Notes under the pieces: model-generated
The model's database searches: none
What the model saw: the letters and a program-made list of their open reading frames with translations, nothing else
What the model was told of the DNA's origin: nothing
IMG/VR virus record: IMGVR_UViG_3300034082_002300
Location: 1-29,969 of that record
Source of the DNA: a virus
Length of the DNA stretch: 29,969 nt
Strand: one strand, 5' to 3'
Part shown: piece by piece, positions 24,401 through 29,969 of the stretch
How the letters are laid out: the number at the start of each line of letters is the position of its first letter
How positions within the stretch are numbered: the first letter of the stretch is position 1
Position numbers and translations under genes: made by a program

Positions 24401-27400
24401 TAATGTTGCCAGTAACTGATGCAAGACCAACAGTGTTTATGTTGCCTACATCTATATTGCCGGTTGCAGAGATCAATCCACCAGTTAATAAGTTACCACC
24501 TGTAATGTTGCCAGTAACTGATGCAAGACCAACAGTGTTTATGTTGCCTACATCTATATTGCCGGTTGCAGAGATCAATCCACCAGTTAGTAAATTACCA
24601 CTGGTTGTGTTACCTACTACACTCAAGTTAGCCAAATTGCCAACTGTGGTCAAACTAGAATATAAAACGTTTGAACTTAATGTGTTACCAATTAGTGCAT
24701 TGGCATTTACACTAGATGCTGCCACACCAGTTAGTTGACTACCGTTACCAAAGAAGTAATTGCCAGTAACGTTGCCAGTTGCACTCAGTTCACCTGTGAT
24801 GTATTCACCAGTTGTGGCAAACACAGCCACATTGCCTGTGCCGCCTACGCCTACAGAAACATTGCCACCAGAACTAACAACAGTGACATTTGATGTGCCG
24901 TTGTTGATGTTGGCCACTGATGTGATCACGCCAGTCAACAAAGCACCATTGCCCAAAATGTAATTGCCGCTGATGTTACCAGTAGCCGATACTAGACCTG
25001 TGGTATAAACACCAGTTGTGGCAAATGTTGTGACGTTGTAATTTCCTGCCACAGTAACAGTCACATTACCATTTGCTGCCACAGTAACATTACTACTACC
25101 GTTTGTGATAGCAGCGCCAGCTGTGGCAATAATGCCAGTCAGTAAAGAACCGTTACCAACAAAGTATTGACCGGCAATATTACCAGTTGCACTGATCAAT
25201 CCTGCGGTGCGTAGGTTACCACTTTGAATGTTACCAGTTACTGAAAGAACTTGTGTGGTTTTGTTAAATGTTAGACCGGCATTAGCACCAGCTAGGCCGC
25301 CATCATTGAATAAAATTTGTGTGGTTGTACCTGGTACCGTAATATTACCAGTAACATTACCAATGAAGTTGGCAGCGTACATGTTGCCAGTGGCACTAAC
25401 TATACCATTGGTGTATATGTTGCTGCCGGTTACATTACCAACACCTGAAATATTGTTTCCTGATATGTCACCTGTGGCATTTATCTGTCCAGAGAATTCA
25501 ACTGCATCTGCTTGGACAGTCAATACTGCTGGATCAAAATTGCTAGGATAAAGATTGGCTAGACCAATTTTTAATTGGTTGGTAGCACGAATATTGTTAG
25601 CACTAATGTTGCCAGCAGTAAGAATGTTACCGCCTGTGATGTTTGCACTGGCACTGATTACTGATCCTAACAGACTTGACCCAGTTATTGTGCCTGTTGC
25701 AGATATCAACCCACCAGTACGTAAATTACCACCTGTGATGTTGGCAGCACTTGTGATTGTACCAGTTGCTGACATCAGCCCAGTAGTTAATATGCTACCA
25801 CCAGTGATATCGGCAGTGGTTGTGACTGGACCGGTTAGGCTGACTAGGTTGCCAGTATATGTGGGCAAGTAAGCCGCAACATTGGCATTTGAGTAATTAC
25901 CTGCTGGAAGATTTGTAAGCTGACTGCCATCACCTAAAATATAAGTACCACGAACATTACCAGTAGTTGATATGTTGCCACCAGTGATATTGCTTGTGGT
26001 TGTGACTGGACCAGTTAGGCTGACTAAGTTACCTGTGTATGTAGGCAAGTAAGCCGCAACATTAGCATTTGAGTAATTGTTGTTACCACTGGCAATGCCA
26101 GTTAAGAAAGCGCCATTGCCAATGAAGTATGTGCCGGTGACGTTGCCTACTGCACTAACTATGCCCAACGACTCTACATTGGCAGCAACTAAATTGCCTG
26201 TGGCAATGTTACCACCTGCAATATTACCTGTGGCTGTGATTGATCCAGCAGTACGTAAATTGCCGCCTGTGATATTGGCAGTAGTAGTAACTGGTCCAGT
26301 TAGACTAACTAAGTTACCTGTGTATGTGGGCAAGTAAGCCGCAACATTGGCATTTGAGTAATCGCCTGCTGGCAAATTAGTAAGTTGACTACCATCACCT
26401 AAAATATAAGTGCCGCTAACATTGCCAGCAGTGCTGACATTACCAGCAAGGATATTGCCTGTGCTGACATTGCCGCCTGTGATATTTCCTGTGGCTGTTA
26501 TTGATCCAGCAGTGCTAACATTGCCACCTGTGATATTACTTGTGGTTGTGACTGGACCTGTTAGGCTTGTAAGATTGCCAGTGTAGGTAGGAAGATAATT
26601 GGCTACGTTTGCATTTGAATAATTACCAGCTGGTAAGTTAGTAAGTTGACTGCCATCACCTAAAATATAAGTGCCGCTGACATTGCCAGCAGTGCTGACA
26701 TTGCCAGCAAGTATATTTCCAGTAGCAATATTGCCACCTGTGATGTTACCAGCGGCAGATATCAATCCACCAGTTTGTAAGTTACTACCAGTTATATTAG
26801 CTGTAGTTGTTACTGGACCTGTTAAGCTCGCAAGGTTACCGGTATAAGTTGGCAAGTAGGCAGCAACATTAGCATTTGAGTAATTGCCTGCTGGTAAGTT
26901 TGTTAATTGGCTACCATCACCTAGAAAGTATGCAGCCTGAACATTACCAACTGTGCTGACATTGGCAGCAATAACATTACCAGTAGAAACATTTCCACCA
27001 ACAACATTGCCAGATACAGTTAGACTTCCGCCAGTTTGTAAGTTACCACCTGTGATGTTACTTGTGGTTGTAACTGGTCCGGTTAGACTCGCAAGATTAC
27101 CAGTGTAGGTAGGAAGATAATTGGCTACATTGGCGTTGGAATAATTGCCTGCTGGTAAGTTTGTTAATTGGCTACCATCACCTAATATGTACGCACCAAT
27201 CACATTGCCAGTGGCGCTGATTGTTCCTGCAATACTTGCATTACCACCTGTGACATTACCAGTAGCAATATTACCAGTGGTAATATTTCCAGATACAGTT
27301 AGACTTCCACCAGTTTGTAAGTTACCGCCAGTGATATTACTTGTGGTGGTTACTGGTCCTGTTAAGTTCGCAAGATTGCCAGTATATGTGGGCAAGTAAG

Positions 27401-28430
27401 CAGCCACATTGGCATTTGAATAGTTGCCTGCTGGCAAATTGGTAAGTTGACTGCCATCACCTAGGAAGTATGCTGCCCGAACATTGCCTGTGGTACTAAC
27501 ATTGCCAGCAGTGATATTGCCTGTGCTAACATTACCGCCTGTAATAATTCCAGCAGCACTGATCAATCCGCTGGTCAAAATGTTGCCACCAGTTAGATTG
27601 CCTGTAGTTGTTACAGGTCCTGTCAAGTTGGGCAAGTTGCCTGTATATGTGGGCAAATAAGCAGCTACATTGGCATTTGAATAGGTGGCCGGCAATCCAG
27701 TTAGTTGACTACCATTACCAAAAATGTATGCACCAGTAATGTTGCCTACAGCAGAAATCAATCCTGAACTGTTGATACTGGCCGAAATAATGTTACCTGT
27801 GGCAAGATTGCCACCTGTGATGTTACCTGTGGCAGTAATGCTGCCTGCGGTGCGTAAGTTACCGCCTGTGATGTTGCCTGCGGCAGTGACCAATCCACTG
27901 GCGACAACATTGTTGCCAGTTAAGTTACCTGTAGTTGTTACAGGACCTGTTAAGTTGGGTAAGTTGCCTGTGTATGTAGGCAGGTAGTTGGCTACATTGG
28001 CATTTGAATAGTTAACGCCTGGAAGATTTGTAAGTTGACTGCCATCACCAATGAAGTATGCGCCGGTTACGTTACCTGTGGCACTCACTATGCCAGCGGC
28101 GAGTGTGCCTGCTGTGACGAAATTTGTGGCAGTAACATTGGCTCTAACATTCAGTGGTGAATTGACATTGCCAGCGACGCTGAGGTTACCAGTGGCATTT
28201 AGATTTGCGCCAGTGATGTTGCCTAGTACTGTGATGCCATTAGCAGCAAAAGTGTTAGCTGACAGAGTGGTAAACGCACCCGAAGCAGGTGTGATGTTGC
28301 CAATGGGAATATTGTTGATCGCACCAGACGCAGACAGTTGCCAGCCTTGGCCGTTCCACACCCAAGTTTTTCCGCCAAAACTATAAGTTTGGTTCAGTGT
28401 TGGGTTGGTTGGAAAATTTAATGTTGCCAT
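21423..28430 (-). CDS. Giant tail-fibre-like structural protein, 2335 residues
   Basis: The N-terminus (FPTNPTLNQTYSFGGKTWVW) is the classical form of the anchor segment seen in the other fibres. Residues about 140-860 are nine copies of a cassette centred on YSNANVA-YLPTYTGNL and LTGPVTTT. Then follow 17-residue repeats with a perfect 34-residue tandem duplication (about 1286-1353), a DAATKLYVDN motif near 1445 with an NGVYTW domain to about 1640, and further repeats to about 1775. The last 560 residues are non-repetitive (AGFWYVFSSRVSGASAPAGW, later VSKFDIKYTGTIAGMWVALP, ending IYVRIALTSGQSVTALTLE) and probably form the distal tip. No clear Shine-Dalgarno sequence is seen before ATG 28430, but a late-promoter-like box lies 20 bases upstream. 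The role as a host-contacting fibre is inferred. Confidence 0.85.
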   Translation of the reverse strand: MATLNFPTNPTLNQTYSFGGKTWVWNGQGWQLSASGAINNIPIGNITPASGAFTTLSANTFAANGITVLGNITGANLNATGNLSVAGNVNSPLNVRANVTATNFVTAGTLAAGIVSATGNVTGAYFIGDGSQLTNLPGVNYSNANVANYLPTYTGNLPNLTGPVTTTGNLTGNNVVASGLVTAAGNITGGNLRTAGSITATGNITGGNLATGNIISASINSSGLISAVGNITGAYIFGNGSQLTGLPATYSNANVAAYLPTYTGNLPNLTGPVTTTGNLTGGNILTSGLISAAGIITGGNVSTGNITAGNVSTTGNVRAAYFLGDGSQLTNLPAGNYSNANVAAYLPTYTGNLANLTGPVTTTSNITGGNLQTGGSLTVSGNITTGNIATGNVTGGNASIAGTISATGNVIGAYILGDGSQLTNLPAGNYSNANVANYLPTYTGNLASLTGPVTTTSNITGGNLQTGGSLTVSGNVVGGNVSTGNVIAANVSTVGNVQAAYFLGDGSQLTNLPAGNYSNANVAAYLPTYTGNLASLTGPVTTTANITGSNLQTGGLISAAGNITGGNIATGNILAGNVSTAGNVSGTYILGDGSQLTNLPAGNYSNANVANYLPTYTGNLTSLTGPVTTTSNITGGNVSTAGSITATGNITGGNVSTGNILAGNVSTAGNVSGTYILGDGSQLTNLPAGDYSNANVAAYLPTYTGNLVSLTGPVTTTANITGGNLRTAGSITATGNIAGGNIATGNLVAANVESLGIVSAVGNVTGTYFIGNGAFLTGIASGNNNYSNANVAAYLPTYTGNLVSLTGPVTTTSNITGGNISTTGNVRGTYILGDGSQLTNLPAGNYSNANVAAYLPTYTGNLVSLTGPVTTTADITGGSILTTGLMSATGTITSAANITGGNLRTGGLISATGTITGSSLLGSVISASANITGGNILTAGNISANNIRATNQLKIGLANLYPSNFDPAVLTVQADAVEFSGQINATGDISGNNISGVGNVTGSNIYTNGIVSATGNMYAANFIGNVTGNITVPGTTTQILFNDGGLAGANAGLTFNKTTQVLSVTGNIQSGNLRTAGLISATGNIAGQYFVGNGSLLTGIIATAGAAITNGSSNVTVAANGNVTVTVAGNYNVTTFATTGVYTTGLVSATGNISGNYILGNGALLTGVITSVANINNGTSNVTVVSSGGNVSVGVGGTGNVAVFATTGEYITGELSATGNVTGNYFFGNGSQLTGVAASSVNANALIGNTLSSNVLYSSLTTVGNLANLSVVGNTTSGNLLTGGLISATGNIDVGNINTVGLASVTGNITGGNLLTGGLISATGNIDVGNINTVGLASVTGNITGGNLLTGGLISATANVVGGNITTTGLITASGNISGNNIFATTLVSVTGNVIAANVNTSAIRPVSGELTITTPTGNLNLQPAGNIVLANTIINSLAYPLQDTDAATKLYVDNMVSTGIAYHSPVLAATTTDLATATGGTITYAQPNGLANGVGATLTTTGSFNLIDTANVQTAGTRILVQNEGNTVFNGVYTWANATVIVRATDADQYGPDSSEQLSVNDYFFVQNGTVNKGAAFVVSAPAGTITFGTSGITFSQFSSSQTYTANTNAGISLIGTQFNTKVDNDTTAFDAGGNIIVKASANLTTPNIGAATGTSLSLTGNAISGNVLTGGLISATGNITGGNLSISGNISGANVISGTTISATANVIGGNITTVGEVSATANVIGGNLTTGGLISATSTITSAANITGGNILTAGIVSATGNITGDYILGNGLQLTGILGNNVNMGTNTAGALVSNAVTLTTATTVTNGLALLNQVLGKLVPPSPPNFPGANTLSLSGITTYRMANITQVDNTPGANRSVAAGTSVANVLRVATYATNTIANVGPGDSGTITAVRNGSNVGNVTLNTNASPSANGTYGSNLVISNNFDYNSANANITAGFWYVFSSRVSGASAPAGWNELYIADSSTGNTNTTVWYYDNSSPSAPSFSSTTMTPPGSANLLYSSTIPHYTNNNNFTIAFNVANISGNTYPTSNTLASGSSGGAFAAPTAITYSGSNIGSNVLNSFASASANTTSSVTTGFGGSSTGPSMTVNNSYSTGTLTLTAALGNTVLWKSGTATAIEESNVVINTTIGTGSGNAYRIVNPGTGNTPAYTGSEAAFNSQSSTLQTYDATVVGSGSSGVLKHDQTNYASGYLPAGPNLSAGRSGTQYFTMKFVRTAVSKFDIKYTGTIAGMWVALPGSVIDSSSGANGWINMAVAYGGAGYPGVNSPGNGSDGCAVGGIVSVNTSVTNSSRTCTFGTVSSSSTATNEIYVRIALTSGQSVTALTLETASN
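24370..24573 (-). repeat. Perfect 102-bp tandem duplication in the 2335-residue fibre
   Basis: Bases 24370-24471 and 24472-24573 are identical. Identity continues about 16 bases into a third, imperfect copy. The unit encodes 34 residues (two 17-residue shaft units, one carrying NIDVGNINTVGLAS), so the frame is kept. Other repeats in the gene differ at synonymous sites, so this one is recent. Confidence 0.92.
25840..28020 (-). repeat. Nine YLPTYTG cassettes, about 260-280 bp apart
   Basis: The peptide block YSNANVA-YLPTYTGNL followed by LTGPVTTT occurs nine times in the 2335-residue fibre, at about 25.85, 26.03, 26.31, 26.58, 26.84, 27.10, 27.38, 27.64 and 27.97 kb. Between blocks lie solenoid units and a GDGSQLTNLPAG turn. 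Some neighbouring copies share DNA stretches of about 40 identical bases (for example near 26.88 and 27.14 kb). A tenth copy is in the 1288-residue fibre near 10.98 kb. Confidence 0.88.
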
Positions 28431-28444
28431 TTTTTAATGTCTAT

Positions 28445-28457
28445 TCTAGTACTTATT
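28445..28457 (-). promoter_or_regulatory. Candidate late-type promoter before the 2335-residue fibre
   Basis: On the minus strand it reads AATAAGTACTAGA. This matches 9 of 13 bases of the extended T4 late promoter TATAAATACTATT. The ATG begins 20 bases after the AATAAGTA box. It lies in the 67-base gap between two fibre genes. The 2445-residue gene has a similar box at a similar distance. Confidence 0.5.
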
Positions 28458-28497
28458 TGATTTTCAAACCGCGGATGCAATGGATGAGAAATGCATG

Positions 28498-29969
28498 TCA
28501 TGTGCCTCTGATCCATACTGCCTGGAAATAATTTGCTTGGGTTATACCCGATCTCCAAGTGCCTGAATAAATTGTATTATTTGAAACAATGTTTAGGTAG
28601 TCAGTAGATCCGTTTAAGTAAACCAATGTGTTGATTGATGAGCCAGAAACTGTCCCCCATGTAGGTGTTATTACCGTTGATCCCCCGAATGCAATTGGTG
28701 AACCAGTTTTATATAATGCAACATAAAAACCAGCATTAGCCGTTCCGGTTACAAGTTCGGGTAAAAACCAAACATTGACTTGGTAGTATCCGGCAACCAG
28801 TGGAGTGAACCTTCCAGTCACTGTGTTATAATAAGAGCTTGTATTAACAGTTGCAGTACCATAAATCAAATTAGTAGTGGCTCCGGTTAAACTTTGATTA
28901 GCCGAATTGTAAGCCATGAACACTGGTCCAGACATGCCAGTTAGTTGTGAACCATTGCCATAATAGTATCCAGCATACACACTATTAAATTTGTTAGAGG
29001 CAGATCCAATGTCACGAATTTGTGTAGCATCTGGCATGATACTACTGTTGGTTTGTACGTTGCCTACACCATTACCTGCCAATACCAAACTCTGATTTAG
29101 AGTAGTAGTAGAAATCTTGTTGTCTTTGAGTGATATGGTTGTGCCCGGAAGGCTATTGCTGCCTTGTGGAAAAGGTGCGCCATTGGCATAAAAATAGTTG
29201 TTGGTGTAAACTGCATTTGCATTCACATTACCAGTCACACTCAAGTTACTAAAGCTGAGTGGGCTGCTGGTTGTAAGTACTGTGTTGCCGTTGACTTTTA
29301 GGTTGGCACCATCTGCTGTGATCGGCAAACTGTTCAAATAGATTGTGCTGTTACTAACCCAAAGATCTTTCCATTGATATCCACTACTGCCTAAACTATA
29401 ACTGTTATTGGTGCTAGGAATAATGTCTGACGACACATTGGTTAAGTCAACGTTGCCATTACCTGTTCCGCCAGAACTGAAACTTTGATAGGCTTCTAGT
29501 TCGGCCCATTGGTTGCTGGTGTTGTCGTTAAAGTAAAGATACTGTATGCCAGTATCACTTTGAATCCAAATATCACCAATGTTGGCTGTTAGTGGTGGTG
29601 TGGCTGCAAATGTCACAGACGTTGCACTGCCGCTGCCATTGCTGATGCCAGTTAAGAATGCACCGTTACCGTAAAGGTATCTACCGTAAACACTGTCAAA
29701 TCTTGCATTTGCAGTTCCTAGGCTGTATACAGAATCAATGCTGGGAACAACAGAACTGCCAACTGTGATAGTACCGACGCCGTTACCAGCCAGTACCAAT
29801 GCTAGATTTTGTACTGTAGTAGATATGCGATTGTTGCTGATTACAACCTGTGAATCTACAGGTCCGGCCGTCCAGATGTTGGCAAAGTTATTGTTAACTG
29901 CATCAAACGCATTGCGCAGGCTTTCGCCCGTGCCATCGTTTGCCACCGCGCCGGTGTTGATTACTTGTT
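28498..29969 (-). CDS. Tail-fibre-like protein with C1q-like tip (start beyond right edge)
   Basis: The frame is open through the right edge. A GTG at 29946 could be mistaken for the start, but the upstream codons read QVINTGA and join ANDGTGESLRNAFDAVNNNF. Together these form a well-known phage structural N-terminal motif, so the real start lies outside the window. Then come LGTANARFDSVY and GNGAFLTGI modules, a GDIWIQSDTGIQYLYFNDN module (about 29.48-29.6 kb), and an LGSSGYQWKDLWVSNSTIYL module (about 29.33-29.4 kb). The C-terminal 145 residues (GPVFMAYNSANQSL, YYNTVTGRFTPLVAGYYQVN, ending YFQAVWIRG) have the strand pattern of a C1q/TNF-like trimeric jelly roll, a common receptor-binding tip. 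It lacks the long 17-residue repeat arrays of its neighbours. It ends 67 bases before the 2335-residue gene. Confidence 0.8.
   Translation of the reverse strand, partial: QVINTGAVANDGTGESLRNAFDAVNNNFANIWTAGPVDSQVVISNNRISTTVQNLALVLAGNGVGTITVGSSVVPSIDSVYSLGTANARFDSVYGRYLYGNGAFLTGISNGSGSATSVTFAATPPLTANIGDIWIQSDTGIQYLYFNDNTSNQWAELEAYQSFSSGGTGNGNVDLTNVSSDIIPSTNNSYSLGSSGYQWKDLWVSNSTIYLNSLPITADGANLKVNGNTVLTTSSPLSFSNLSVTGNVNANAVYTNNYFYANGAPFPQGSNSLPGTTISLKDNKISTTTLNQSLVLAGNGVGNVQTNSSIMPDATQIRDIGSASNKFNSVYAGYYYGNGSQLTGMSGPVFMAYNSANQSLTGATTNLIYGTATVNTSSYYNTVTGRFTPLVAGYYQVNVWFLPELVTGTANAGFYVALYKTGSPIAFGGSTVITPTWGTVSGSSINTLVYLNGSTDYLNIVSNNTIYSGTWRSGITQANYFQAVWIRGT

Noticed and set aside
11273-28430. CRISPR-like arrays, because of many regularly spaced short repeats
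   Set aside because: Periods are multiples of three and keep one reading frame. The spacers between repeats are also repetitive coding sequence, and there are no cas genes.
29944-29946. GTG as the start of the right-edge fibre gene
   Set aside because: The frame continues upstream (QVINTGA) into the edge and completes a known N-terminal motif, so the true start is outside the window.
5439-29969. Diversity-generating retroelement acting on fibre tips
   Set aside because: No reverse transcriptase, no template/variable repeat pair with adenine-specific mismatches, and no accessory gene are seen in the window. One outside the window cannot be excluded.

Overview
The window looks like part of the genome of a contractile-tailed, T4-like bacteriophage (myovirus), probably an environmental and uncultured one. 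This rests mainly on two adjacent plus-strand genes resembling T4 neck protein gp14 and tail-sheath stabiliser gp15, plus about 24.8 kb of minus-strand fibre-type structural genes. I see no integrase, no transposon and no tRNA or rRNA gene. There is no stretch over 300 bases without a gene; genes are tightly packed, with stop/start overlaps and strong Shine-Dalgarno sequences. Family names are from recognition by eye, since no search could be run. The environmental origin is an inference.

Layout. (1) 1-1896, minus strand: four compactly arranged genes read leftwards, an 89-residue protein, a 95-residue protein, a 378-residue protein, and the first 45 codons of a radical SAM enzyme that runs off the left edge. 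Two near-identical sigma70-type promoters (1903-1931 and 1610-1638) precede the first two genes. (2) 1952-5156, plus strand: gp14-like neck protein with an inserted carbohydrate-binding-like module, gp15-like sheath stabiliser with a long C-terminal extension, and a Nudix hydrolase whose start lies inside the gp15 gene. (3) 5158-29969, minus strand: a fibre module meeting the Nudix gene head-on with one base between stops. In transcription order (right to left) it holds a C1q-tipped fibre (truncated by the right edge), a 2335-residue giant fibre, a 695-residue fibre, a 224-residue chaperone-like protein, a 2445-residue giant fibre, a 1288-residue fibre, a 652-residue fibre and a 90-residue coiled-coil protein.

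The fibre genes dominate the window. Most of their length is a Gly/Asn/Thr-rich repeat of about 17 residues (core of the form TGNITGGN-LTGGLIS), probably a beta-solenoid shaft. Larger cassettes are interspersed: nine copies of a YLPTYTG-containing unit, five copies of a GNGSQLTGI-containing unit, an NGVY-type domain preceded by a DAATK-YVD motif, and GD-W/LY-Y modules. Four of the fibres share a related N-terminal segment (FPTSPTNGQ type). Their C-termini are of several unrelated kinds, as expected if different receptor-binding tips sit on similar shafts. Cassette sharing between genes and one perfect 102-bp tandem duplication suggest that the module evolves by recombination between repeats.

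Working model (inference): the plus-strand neck genes and the two largest minus-strand fibre genes are late genes carrying T4-late-like elements of the form nATAA(A/G)TA. The left minus-strand cluster is driven by host-sigma70-like promoters. The left cluster, with its radical SAM enzyme and three unrecognised partners, is the likeliest place for an undescribed function. The fibre module is the likeliest place for unusual structural biology.
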